Shown: piece by piece, positions 51,266 through 59,055 of the stretch
Layout: the number at the start of each line of letters is the position of its first letter
Position numbering within the stretch: the first letter of the stretch is position 1
Origin: CAYFTL01 sp964346145
Lineage (GTDB): Bacteria > Bacillota > Clostridia > Christensenellales > Aristaeellaceae
DNA: 64,000 nucleotides
Assembly: GCA_964346145.1 (NCBI GenBank)
Contig: CAYFTL010000004.1
Location: forward strand, 20,462 to 84,461
Reading direction: 5' to 3'
Notes under the pieces: generated by a model
What the model saw: the letters and a program-made list of their open reading frames with translations, nothing else
Told to the model about the DNA's origin: nothing
The model's database searches: none
Position numbers and translations under genes: made by a program

Positions 51266-51955
51266 TTAGAGCGTTCCTTCGGCGGCCCGGGCCAGCGCTT
51301 GTTGCATAATAGCTTCGGTTGCCGAAACGCCACACCGATCGGCACCTGCTGCGCGCATTTCAAGCACCGTTTCCAGCGTGCGTATCCCGCCGGAAGCCTT
51401 GACTTTCACATGGGGGCTAACGCTATTGCGCATCAAATGAACGTGGGCGGCCGTGGCACCGGCGCTGCCGTACCCGGTCGAAGTTTTGACAAAATCGGCA
51501 CCCGATCGCTCTGCAATTTGGCAGGCGGCGGCGATCTTTTGGTTGCTCAGGTAACAGGTTTCAAGAATCACTTTAACAATCGCCTTGGCATCGTGAGCCA
51601 AAGCGCAAATGGCCTGAATATCATCCTCAACATAGGCGTGCTTACCGGCTTTCAATTTGCCCACATGTAATACCATGTCGAGTTCCCTGCAACCGTCCTC
51701 CAAAGCGCGCTGGGTTTCAAAAAGCTTTACATCCTTGCGGTGGGTACCGTGGGGAAATCCGATCACGGTGCACGGCGCAACTGGGCTGCCTTCCAGCAAC
51801 CTAGCGACCAGGCGCATATCGGCCGGCCGGGCACAGACCGATGCGGTTTGGTGCAGTAGCGCAATGTCGCAGCCCTTGCGGATGTCCGTTTCGGTCAAAA
51901 AAGGTTGAAGCATAGAATGATCTAGCATTGCAGAAATCTGACCGGGCGTTAGCAT
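51266..51955 (-). CDS. deoC: deoxyribose-phosphate aldolase
   Basis: Class I aldolase of 229 residues that splits 2-deoxyribose 5-phosphate into glyceraldehyde 3-phosphate and acetaldehyde in deoxynucleoside breakdown. LDHSMLQP near the N-terminus, VIGFPHGTHRKDVK near 64, ELDMVLHVG near 91 (Asp93), Schiff-base Lys157 in FVKTSTGYG and relay Lys186 in VKASGGIR are present. Family members usually have EIDMVLNIG; the Asn is His here. The start ATG 51955 has GAGGAGGT upstream. It follows the MFS gene by 45 bases on the same strand. Confidence 0.93.
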   Translation of the reverse strand: MLTPGQISAMLDHSMLQPFLTETDIRKGCDIALLHQTASVCARPADMRLVARLLEGSPVAPCTVIGFPHGTHRKDVKLFETQRALEDGCRELDMVLHVGKLKAGKHAYVEDDIQAICALAHDAKAIVKVILETCYLSNQKIAAACQIAERSGADFVKTSTGYGSAGATAAHVHLMRNSVSPHVKVKASGGIRTLETVLEMRAAGADRCGVSATEAIMQQALARAAEGTL

Positions 51956-52000
51956 GTAAAAGACCTCCTCGCAAGGTTGCTGGTGGGATGTTTAGACTTG

Positions 52001-53293
52001 TCAAATAAGGGGCTCATGCCGATGCTCTGCCGGCAACTTGCTGCGACTTGAAAAGAAGCTTCGGTATACCAGCAACGCGCCGGCACTGCCTGCAAGCAGC
52101 ATGATCGCATATACTGGAGCGTACCCCCAACGCTCGCTGATAACGCCTGCATAATAGGTGGCCAGCGACATCGGCGCCATCAGCACATTGGCCAGCACCA
52201 CGTACAGCGCTCGTTTGTCCTCAGGCACAATAACCACCATGTGGTTTTGATACCCGAGCCAAGCGCTGGTGTTCAGCGCAATCAGCACCATGCTGAGCCC
52301 TAGTGGAATGATTACCGGAAGGCCAAAACGTACGAACACTAAACACACAAAGCCTAAAAGTGCGCTGACTGCACCGAGAATTTCGGATATCAGCATCATA
52401 AAAGGATAGCCTAGCCGCCGGCTAACGTAGGACCATAGCAACCCAGCCAGTATTTGGCCGATAACGGGCATAAACACCAGCCAGTTGATCTGGTTCTCGC
52501 TCAACCCGCCCACATGCTTGCCGAACAGAATATTGATAGGCGCAGACATCAGTGTAATCAGAAAGAGTGCCCTGGCGTAAAATATGTGCCGCGCCGATTT
52601 GTTGTGGCTCACCAGCGGCACCATAGTTTCGGCATAGCGTTTCAGGCGGAGCACAGGCCTATCCGGGGTTGAGGGATGGGGCACATCCTTCAGCAAGAAC
52701 AGCACGACTAGATCCAACATCATCATGGCGCCGCTGAATGCAAAAATTAAGGCGAATTGGTGGGTCGTGCTCAAAGAAGAGCCGAAGGTGGTTCGGATGA
52801 TGAACCCTGCCAGCAGGCCGATTAAGCCGCTGAAGGTCTGTTGAAGGGCCACTACCTCGCCGCGGCGCTGAACGGGCAAAGTGCGCACGCTGATCTCAGT
52901 CCAGCACAAGCCCACAAACCCGTCGGTTAAAAACATACAACTGTATAAAAACAAAAACAGGAAGGCCGCTGCGCGTCCGCTCAACCCGCTTAGCAGGAAT
53001 GGGATCATGATTAAAATTATAGGCCTTGAAATCAGGCTCATGATGCGCATGAATTTGGATTGAACGCGAATCTTGTGTATGAAGGTGCCTGCGATAAACT
53101 GGCCGATGATGAACATCACCGATTTCAGCGTAGCGGCAAGCCCGGCCATGGCATTGCTGCCGGTCATCGAGTCCATAAACACCGAAATAACGGTGTTTCC
53201 CTCTAGAAAGCTGAGTCCAGCCCAAAATAAAGTGCCCTCAATTACCATCAATATAGAGTTTCGGGCAGTAATCTGTTCTTTGGTAAGGTTCAT
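52001..53293 (-). CDS. MFS transporter
   Basis: Major facilitator superfamily protein of 430 residues with about 12 hydrophobic helices; WTEISVRTLPVQRRGEVVALQQTFSGLIGLLAGF (region near residues 125-160) marks the loop after helix 4 of a clostridial MFS group. The ATG at 53293 (MNLTKEQITARNSI) has GAGGTG upstream; the longer frame from 53368 has no ribosome site. It lies between murG and deoC on the same strand, so it could carry a nucleoside or sugar that feeds DeoC, though the sequence does not show the substrate. Confidence 0.8.
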   Translation of the reverse strand: MNLTKEQITARNSILMVIEGTLFWAGLSFLEGNTVISVFMDSMTGSNAMAGLAATLKSVMFIIGQFIAGTFIHKIRVQSKFMRIMSLISRPIILIMIPFLLSGLSGRAAAFLFLFLYSCMFLTDGFVGLCWTEISVRTLPVQRRGEVVALQQTFSGLIGLLAGFIIRTTFGSSLSTTHQFALIFAFSGAMMMLDLVVLFLLKDVPHPSTPDRPVLRLKRYAETMVPLVSHNKSARHIFYARALFLITLMSAPINILFGKHVGGLSENQINWLVFMPVIGQILAGLLWSYVSRRLGYPFMMLISEILGAVSALLGFVCLVFVRFGLPVIIPLGLSMVLIALNTSAWLGYQNHMVVIVPEDKRALYVVLANVLMAPMSLATYYAGVISERWGYAPVYAIMLLAGSAGALLVYRSFFSSRSKLPAEHRHEPLI

Positions 53294-53384
53294 ATATGCA
53301 CCTCGTCCCTCAAAATAATTATTTTTGTGTGTATACCGGAACGGGGAAACCACCGGAGCTAAAACCAAAGGGAAATATATGGAT

Positions 53385-54452
53385 TTAAGGTTTGCTGAAT
53401 TTTCTGATTAGTTTCAATATATTTTCAACCCCGTTTGCCGCAGGCTCTTTTTCCATCGCATCAATGAGGCTGCCGCGGTCCTTGTACACCGAGAAGATTT
53501 GTTCAGTCAGCGCTTCCGGGGTCATCTTTTCTTGGGCGAGCACCTTGCTCAGCCCACGCTTTTGAAAAGAAGCGGCATTGATAATTTGGTCGCCGCGGCT
53601 CGCGGTCGCAGGGTAGGGAATCAGCAGCGAAGGCTTGCTCAGCGCCAAGATTTCACACAGCGTGTTGGATCCCGCGCGGGAAACCAATATGTCGGCCGCG
53701 GCAAAAGCGTCGGCCATATCGTCGGTTAAGTATTCTATTTGGCGGTAGCCCGGCGTGCCTTCAAAGGAGGGATCCAAATTTTCCTTGCCGCAAAGGTGCA
53801 ATACCTGAAAGCTTTGGGTTAAAGTGGACAGCGCACAGCGCAGCGCCTTGTTGATGGCTTGGGCTCCTGTGGAACCGCCGGTAACCATGAGCACTGGCCG
53901 GCCGTTGCTGAACCCAAATTTTTTAAGTCCCCTGGCGCGGTCGCCTTTAAAAAGTTCGTCGCGCAGCGGAGTGCCGGTGTATTGGCCTTTTTCACCGGCC
54001 AGCTTGGCAGCCTCAGGGAACGAGCAGCATACGACCTTAGCCAGCGGGGTAGAAAGCTTGTTGGCCAGCCCCGGCGTCATGTCGGATTCGTGGATCAACA
54101 CGGGTACGCGCATAAGCCATGCACCGTACACCGCGGGAACAGAAACAAACCCTCCCTTAGAAAAAAGGATGTTGGGCTTTAGCTTGGCTACGATGGCAGC
54201 CGATTGGAAGGCGCCGAGGATGACCCGGAAGGGATCGGTGAAATTTTTCCAATCAAAATAACGGCGCAGCTTTCCAGAGGTCACTGCGTGGTAGGTAACG
54301 CCTTCTATAGGTTCTATTAAAGTTCTTTCAATTCCGTTCTTGGTGCCGATATAGTGTATGTCCCAGCCCTCTTTCAATAAATATGGGATCAGGGCCAGGT
54401 TGGGCGTTACGTGTCCTGCCGTTCCGCCGCCAGTGAGGACAATGCGTTTCAT
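53385..54452 (-). CDS. murG: UDP-GlcNAc--lipid I N-acetylglucosaminyltransferase
   Basis: Adds GlcNAc to undecaprenyl-pyrophosphoryl-MurNAc-pentapeptide (lipid I to lipid II) at the inner membrane face; 355 residues, normal length. GT-B fold motifs: TGGGTAGHVTPNLALIPYL at the N-terminus, IHESDMTPGLANKL near 122, VTGGSTGAQAIN near 190, and the UDP-GlcNAc site LVSRAGSNTLCEILALSKPSLLIP near 255. A minus-strand TATAAT (plus 54503-54508) lies ~50 bases upstream with no good -35. It stands outside the usual dcw cluster. Confidence 0.95.
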   Translation of the reverse strand: MKRIVLTGGGTAGHVTPNLALIPYLLKEGWDIHYIGTKNGIERTLIEPIEGVTYHAVTSGKLRRYFDWKNFTDPFRVILGAFQSAAIVAKLKPNILFSKGGFVSVPAVYGAWLMRVPVLIHESDMTPGLANKLSTPLAKVVCCSFPEAAKLAGEKGQYTGTPLRDELFKGDRARGLKKFGFSNGRPVLMVTGGSTGAQAINKALRCALSTLTQSFQVLHLCGKENLDPSFEGTPGYRQIEYLTDDMADAFAAADILVSRAGSNTLCEILALSKPSLLIPYPATASRGDQIINAASFQKRGLSKVLAQEKMTPEALTEQIFSVYKDRGSLIDAMEKEPAANGVENILKLIRKFSKP

Positions 54453-54569
54453 CTAAATAATAAGCCTCCCGCATATGGTCTGTATCCTGTTCTACACAAC
54501 GCATTATAGCACAGCTTTACAAAAATTGCTTTAGGTTGATGTAAAACCCCCCTTTCTATATTTTGCAAA

Positions 54570-54599
54570 TTGGACTATTATATAGATAGCAATTATAAT
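54570..54599 (+). promoter_or_regulatory. promoter for the dnaX operon
   Basis: TTGGAC (54570-54575), an 18-base spacer, TATAAT (54594-54599), 42 bases before dnaX. Confidence 0.65.
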
Positions 54600-54641
54600 A
54601 AAAAAATCAACAATATGGCTCACACCTGATCGGAGGAAGAA

Positions 54642-56297
54642 ATGAGTTATCAGGTACTTTATAGAAAATGGCGCCCAGAAAATTTTGACGATTTTATTGG
54701 CCAACAATCGATCATCACCACGCTGGCCAATCAGATACAGACCGGGCGCATCGCCCACGCTTACCTGTTTTGCGGCAGCCGGGGCACTGGAAAGACTTCG
54801 GCGGCCAAAGTGTTCGCCCGCGCGGTCAACTGCGAACAGCCCGACGAACACGGCAATCCTTGCGGCCAATGCGAACCCTGCATCCAGCTCGCCAAGGAAA
54901 ACAATATGGACATTGTGGAGATCGATGCGGCGTCTAACAACGGAGTGGATGAAATCCGCGATCTGCGCGATAAGGTCAAGTATCCGCCCAGCGTAGGCAA
55001 ATACCGAGTATACATTATCGATGAGGTTCACATGTTCTCTACCGGCGCCTTTAATGCACTGCTAAAAACCCTGGAAGAGCCGCCGGAACATGCTGTATTC
55101 ATACTGGCGACCACCGAACCCCACAAGCTCCCCACCACCATATTGTCGCGCTGCCAGCGGTTTGACTTCAAACGAATCCCGCTAAAAGAAATTTACGATA
55201 GACTGCGCCACGGCTGCGATCAGGATGAACTGGATTATGACGATGCGGCCCTTGAATGGATTGCCCGGGCAGCCGAGGGCGGCATGCGCGATGCTTGGAG
55301 CATTTTGGATATGTGTCTGGCCTACGGACAGCAGCGCTTGACCACCGATGTGGTGCGCAGCGTGCTGGGCACGGCCGACCGATCGTTTATATTTGACTTT
55401 GTGGATGTGCTGCTCAAAGCGCAGCCAGGAAACGGGTTTTTCATGCTGGATGATTTGGTGCGCGACGGGCACGATGTGGCTACCTTTGTGCGCAGCGTTT
55501 CTCAGCACCTTCGAGATTTGTTGCTGGCGCAGCTGTGTAAGGATGATCTGGCCGAGCTGCTGGAAATCACCCAGGAAGATGCCCAGCGGCTCTTACAGCA
55601 GGCCGACAGCGTGGGCAACGAGCAACTCACCCGCATGTTGGATTTGTTTGTGCAGGCCGAAGCCGACATCAAGTGGGCGTCCAGCGCGCGTACGGTGTTG
55701 GAGCTATGCATCGTAAAAAGTTGCAAGCCGCCTCAGGAGCAGTCGGTGGAGGCCTTGCTCGAGCGGTTGGAACGATTGGAAAACAGCGTGCGCCAAGGTG
55801 TTGTAACGGTTGCTCAAGGCGTTGAACCGCCCTCGCTTAAACAAGAGAAAAGCATTTCTCCAGAGCCGCCGGCCCAAAACCGGCAGAGGCCTCAAGAGGC
55901 TGATTCGCATACCCCTCAACCGATTTCGCAAGCAGCGCCCACCAGCCAGGAAGAGCGGCAGATTTACGACAACACCCTCAAGCTCATCCGTAAGGAGGCC
56001 ATCGCTCAGTATTCACCTTTATCTAAAGCGCATTTTGTCGGGCTACAGGGCGATCAGCTGTTGCTGTCATTCCCCGCACAAGGGGAAATCTATATTCGGA
56101 TGCTGGAGCGGGAGGCTACCAGAGTTTGCGTAGAAAAGTACTTTAGCGAGGCCTTTGGAAAAACCATTCAGATCAAAATGGAGGTTGAAGGCAGCAAAGC
56201 AAATACAAGCCCACAGGACGAAAAACAGAACAAGGAACTGGTGAATCAGGTGTTTGATGTTTTCGGACGCGACAAAGTAGAGGTGATTGACGATTGA
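54642..56297 (+). CDS. dnaX: DNA polymerase III subunit gamma/tau
   Basis: Clamp-loader ATPase of 551 residues. Walker A GSRGTGKT (45-52), zinc-binding Cys64, Cys74, Cys77 and Cys80, Walker B YIIDEVH (Asp127, Glu128), sensor/SRC motif ILSRCQRF (near 170) and the AAA+ lid are complete. The C-terminal ~200 residues are a variable tau-like region with a Pro/Gln-rich linker. The ATG at 54642 follows GGAGGAAG. No heptamer of the A-AAA-AAG type is seen in the expected region, so a short gamma product by frameshifting is not predicted. The GNAT gene overlaps its stop. Confidence 0.95.
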   Translation: MSYQVLYRKWRPENFDDFIGQQSIITTLANQIQTGRIAHAYLFCGSRGTGKTSAAKVFARAVNCEQPDEHGNPCGQCEPCIQLAKENNMDIVEIDAASNNGVDEIRDLRDKVKYPPSVGKYRVYIIDEVHMFSTGAFNALLKTLEEPPEHAVFILATTEPHKLPTTILSRCQRFDFKRIPLKEIYDRLRHGCDQDELDYDDAALEWIARAAEGGMRDAWSILDMCLAYGQQRLTTDVVRSVLGTADRSFIFDFVDVLLKAQPGNGFFMLDDLVRDGHDVATFVRSVSQHLRDLLLAQLCKDDLAELLEITQEDAQRLLQQADSVGNEQLTRMLDLFVQAEADIKWASSARTVLELCIVKSCKPPQEQSVEALLERLERLENSVRQGVVTVAQGVEPPSLKQEKSISPEPPAQNRQRPQEADSHTPQPISQAAPTSQEERQIYDNTLKLIRKEAIAQYSPLSKAHFVGLQGDQLLLSFPAQGEIYIRMLEREATRVCVEKYFSEAFGKTIQIKMEVEGSKANTSPQDEKQNKELVNQVFDVFGRDKVEVIDD

Positions 56298-56803
56298 AGG
56301 TGTTAGATCGGGCAACACAAGAGTTCGAATTCTTTAATTTTAGCAAGCTGAGCCATGGAGAATTGGATTTGGTATTGTATGATGTGCTCAGCGCAGATCA
56401 GACGGATGTGGAGCTGCCTACCTATAACTTTGAAATCCGGCTGCACGGGCAGAGCGAACAGGTGGGCAACATCACCCTGCGTATAGGGGAGAATGATAGG
56501 ATATATTACCTTGGGCAACTGGATTACGAAATCTATGAAGAGCATCAAGGCAACCACTATTCAAAAAAAGCGTGCAAGATTGCAGCGCAATTGGCCAAGG
56601 CCCACGGAATGGAGCACCTTTGGATTGCCGTCGAGCGCGAAAACATAGCCGCCCGCAAGACCGCCGAATACTTAAAGGCGGAGTTGGTGGAAGTGGTGGA
56701 CGTGCCCCGCAACAATATTTTGTACAAACAGGGCCAGCGCAAAAAAAACAGATACAAGTGGGATTTAGCCAAGCTGCCGACAGTGGATGTCGGTTTGCCT
56801 TGA
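56294..56803 (+). CDS. GNAT family N-acetyltransferase
   Basis: Acetyltransferase of 169 residues. The central GNAT strand-helix pattern is visible: IYYLGQLDYEIYEEHQGNHYSKKACKIAAQLAKAHG region (about 75-110), in which QGNHYSKKA is the acetyl-CoA-binding (Q/R)xxGx(G/A)-type loop, then IAVERENIAARKTAEYL with the family Asn. The start is a TTG at 56294, overlapping the dnaX stop by four bases, with GAGGTG 8 bases upstream. Substrate (protein N-terminus, small amine or other) is unknown. The position between dnaX and ybaB is not the usual arrangement. Confidence 0.8.
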   Translation: MKVLDRATQEFEFFNFSKLSHGELDLVLYDVLSADQTDVELPTYNFEIRLHGQSEQVGNITLRIGENDRIYYLGQLDYEIYEEHQGNHYSKKACKIAAQLAKAHGMEHLWIAVERENIAARKTAEYLKAELVEVVDVPRNNILYKQGQRKKNRYKWDLAKLPTVDVGLP

Positions 56804-56822
56804 AGCAATTTTCATGTATAAT
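56795..56822 (+). promoter_or_regulatory. promoter for ybaB-recR
   Basis: TTGCCT (56795-56800), 16 bases, TATAAT (56817-56822), overlapping the end of the GNAT gene and 38 bases before ybaB. Confidence 0.6.
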
Positions 56823-56860
56823 ATATAAGATCGAAATTATTTACTGGAGGTATTTGTAAT

Positions 56861-57202
56861 ATGGCACGCCGAGGTGGAGGATTCCCGGGCATGGGTGGAG
56901 GCAATATGCAACAACTTGCCCGACAGGCCCAAAAATTACAAGAGCAAATGGAAAAGGTTCAACAGGAATTGGACGAGCGCGAATTTGAAGCATCGTCCGG
57001 CGGTGGAATGGTCAATGTGAAGGTAAACGGCAAAAAGGAAGTGCTGGATATACAGATCAATCCTGAAGCGGTGGATCCCGACGATGTGGAAATGCTGCAG
57101 GATATTGTACTGGCCGCAGTAAACGAAGCGCTTCGCGAGGCTGCCGACACTGTGGAGAGAGAAATGGGTAAGTTGACCGGTGGCCTGGGAGGTTTATTTT
57201 AG
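56861..57202 (+). CDS. YbaB/EbfC family nucleoid-associated protein
   Basis: DNA-binding protein of 113 residues. After a Gly/Met-rich start (RRGGGFPGMGGGNM) come the conserved LARQAQKLQEQMEKVQQEL helix, the beta sheet VNVKVNGKKEVLDIQINPEAV, and the C-terminal dimer helix ending in MGKLTGG. It binds DNA as a tweezer-like dimer and is nearly always found between dnaX and recR, as here. The ATG at 56861 has GGAGGT upstream; recR starts 3 bases after its stop. Confidence 0.95.
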   Translation: MARRGGGFPGMGGGNMQQLARQAQKLQEQMEKVQQELDEREFEASSGGGMVNVKVNGKKEVLDIQINPEAVDPDDVEMLQDIVLAAVNEALREAADTVEREMGKLTGGLGGLF

Positions 57203-57205
57203 GGA

Positions 57206-57805
57206 ATGAGCACAGTTATAGAGCCGATTGCTCGCATGGTAAATCAGTTGGCAAAATTGCCGGGCATAGGTCAAAAAACGGCACAGCGGCTGGCTTACCA
57301 TATCGTATCCATGCCGGAAGAACAGGTACGGGAGCTGGCGGTATCTATTTTTAATGGGAAGAAGCAGGTGCATTTTTGTTCGGTGTGCGGCAATTACACC
57401 GATCAGGATCCCTGCAAACTGTGCACCGACTCCAAGCGGCAAACCGGACTTTTGTGCGTGGTAAAGGATCCGCGGGATGTGGCGGCTATGGAGCGCATGC
57501 GCGATTTTAAAGGGGTATACCATGTGCTGCACGGCGTAATTTCGCCGATGGAGGGCGTAGGTCCCAACGATATTCGCATCAAAGAGCTGATGAGCCGCCT
57601 GGCATCCGGTGAGGTGACCGAGGTTATCCTGGCCACCAATCCGGATATCGAAGGCGAGGCCACGGCCGCATATATTTCCCGGCTTATCAAGCCTATGGGC
57701 ATCAAGGTGACCCGCATTGCCCACGGGGTTCCGGTGGGCGGCGATTTGGAGTACACAGACGAAGTCACGCTCTCTAAAGCCTTTGAGGGCAGGCGGGAAA
57801 TTTGA
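57206..57805 (+). CDS. recR: recombination mediator RecR
   Basis: Forms a ring with RecO/RecF to load RecA on gapped DNA; 199 residues, normal length. N-terminal helix-hairpin-helix region (LAKLPGIGQKTAQRLAYHI), Cys4 zinc finger (CSVCGNYTDQDPCKLC, near 56-71), Toprim domain beginning LLCVVKDPRDVAAMER, and VILATNPDIEGEATAAYI with the Toprim acidic residues are intact, and the C-terminal Walker-like ARGVPVGG-type segment is present as AHGVPVGGDLEYTDE. Confidence 0.96.
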   Translation: MSTVIEPIARMVNQLAKLPGIGQKTAQRLAYHIVSMPEEQVRELAVSIFNGKKQVHFCSVCGNYTDQDPCKLCTDSKRQTGLLCVVKDPRDVAAMERMRDFKGVYHVLHGVISPMEGVGPNDIRIKELMSRLASGEVTEVILATNPDIEGEATAAYISRLIKPMGIKVTRIAHGVPVGGDLEYTDEVTLSKAFEGRREI

Positions 57806-57816
57806 TCACTTTTATG

Positions 57817-57860
57817 GCACGGCACAATGCGGGGGTAGTATCCGCTTTGCGCCGTGTTTG
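57817..57860 (+). terminator. possible weak terminator after recR
   Basis: CACGGC (57818-57823) pairs with GCCGTG (57851-57856) and an inner GCGG with CCGC; a short T-rich end follows. The long loop makes it a weak candidate. Confidence 0.35.
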
Positions 57861-57874
57861 TCTTTGTTTAAGCC

Positions 57875-57903
57875 TTGTTTTGCCGGGTATATTTAACTAT
57901 AGA
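57875..57903 (+). promoter_or_regulatory. promoter for trxB
   Basis: TTGTTT (57875-57880), 17 bases, TATAGA (57898-57903), 35 bases before the start. Confidence 0.55.
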
Positions 57904-57937
57904 GACAAGGTTTATTGTTTGCGTTGGAGGAGATATA

Positions 57938-58852
57938 ATGTACGATGTAATTATAATCGGTGGCGGTCCGGCCGGGCTTACGGCCGGATTGTACGCTGCG
58001 CGCTCGGGCCTTAAGAGCCTTTTGATAGAAGGCGAGCTGATCGGTGGCCAAGTTTCGACTACCAATTTTTTGGAAAATTATCCAGGCTTTCCTGAAGGAA
58101 TTGGCGGGCCGGAGCTCATGATGGCGTTTCAGGAGCAGGCGATCAACGCCGGCTTGACCATCGAATACGACGGCATTCAAAGTCTGGAACTCGAAGGAGA
58201 TATCAAGCGTGTGCACTGCCAGGGCCGATCTTATGAGGCGCTGAGCATTATATTGAGCATGGGTGCGTCTCGCAAAAAGCTGGGTTTGCCCAACGAAGAT
58301 ATATTGGTTGGCCGTGGGATATCCTATTGTGCCACCTGCGACGGTGCGTTCTATAGGGGCAAGGCTGTTGCCGTCGTGGGCGGCGGAGCCACCGCGGTGG
58401 AAGATGCGCTGTATCTGGCCAACACTTCCAAGGTTACGCTGATCCATCGGCGGGATACGCTGCGGGTTACCGGTTTCATGGAAAAACAAGTGCTGATCAA
58501 CCCCTCCATAGATAAAGTATGGAACGCTCGGGTGGTTGCAGCTGAAAAGATAGACGAGGGATTGCGCCTCTCGCTGGAAGATACCCGAAATGGAACGCTG
58601 ACCCAGCTGGATGTTGCCGCTTTGTTCGTGGCTGTGGGCACCAAACCGGGGACGGATTTGGTCAAAGGCGTAGTTGCGTTGAACGAAGAAGGCTATGTGG
58701 TCGCTGCGGAAGATACGCTTACTTCGGTGCCCGGCGTGTACGCAGCTGGCGATCTGCGCGCAAAACCCTTAAAACAGATTGTTACGGCTACGGCCGATGG
58801 CGCGGTGGCGGCCAGCCAGGCGCTTCAATATGTGATGGCTAAGCGCAGATGA
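57938..58852 (+). CDS. trxB: thioredoxin reductase
   Basis: NADPH-dependent flavoenzyme of 304 residues that reduces thioredoxin. FAD-binding GGGPAGLTAGLYAAR (8-22), redox-active Cys131 and Cys134 in SYCATCDGAFY, NADPH site VVGGGATAVEDALYL (about 147-161) and the C-terminal FAD motif GVYAAGDLRAKPLKQIVTAT are present. ATG 57938 follows GGAGGAG; the upstream in-frame TTG at 57875 is part of the promoter. The enzyme fits an anaerobe's thiol system; no thioredoxin gene is adjacent. Confidence 0.95.
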   Translation: MYDVIIIGGGPAGLTAGLYAARSGLKSLLIEGELIGGQVSTTNFLENYPGFPEGIGGPELMMAFQEQAINAGLTIEYDGIQSLELEGDIKRVHCQGRSYEALSIILSMGASRKKLGLPNEDILVGRGISYCATCDGAFYRGKAVAVVGGGATAVEDALYLANTSKVTLIHRRDTLRVTGFMEKQVLINPSIDKVWNARVVAAEKIDEGLRLSLEDTRNGTLTQLDVAALFVAVGTKPGTDLVKGVVALNEEGYVVAAEDTLTSVPGVYAAGDLRAKPLKQIVTATADGAVAASQALQYVMAKRR

Positions 58853-58890
58853 GCTCAGGCGTTTAAACGTTCGAATGTATGGCGTTATTC

Positions 58891-58925
58891 AAAAAGTCGG
58901 TGCAAGTTATTGCTCCGATTTTTTG
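58891..58925 (+). terminator. terminator after trxB
   Basis: AAAAAGTCGG (58891-58900) pairs with CCGATTTTTT (58915-58924, one G-U), with GCAA/TTGC pairing inside; a T run follows. Confidence 0.8.
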
Positions 58926-58956
58926 TTTGTATTTTAAGTGGAGAGTTGGTATGAGA

Positions 58957-58985
58957 TTTTCTATGCAAACGTTATCTGATATAAT
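58957..58985 (+). promoter_or_regulatory. extended -10 promoter for the kinase-regulator pair
   Basis: TATAAT (58980-58985) is preceded by TGA (extended -10); the -35 (TTTTCT, 58957-58962) is poor. It lies 70 bases before the kinase gene. Confidence 0.55.
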
Positions 58986-59055
58986 TAATAGAATTGAGCC
59001 TTGTGCGAAGCACAAAGAAAAGCACAAGCGGGTGAAATGTTAGGAGAAAAGAGCT

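Noticed and set aside
54453..54641. Possible signal-recognition-particle RNA or tRNA before dnaX
   Set aside because: Firmicutes often have ffs or a tRNA-Ser near dnaX, but this stretch has no GGAA/GNAR-type SRP core and no T-loop GGTTCGAATCC-like sequence; only promoter elements were found.
55600..56000. Programmed frameshift in dnaX making a gamma subunit
   Set aside because: No A-AAA-AAG-type slippery heptamer with a following hairpin was found; short A runs here are out of the needed phase.
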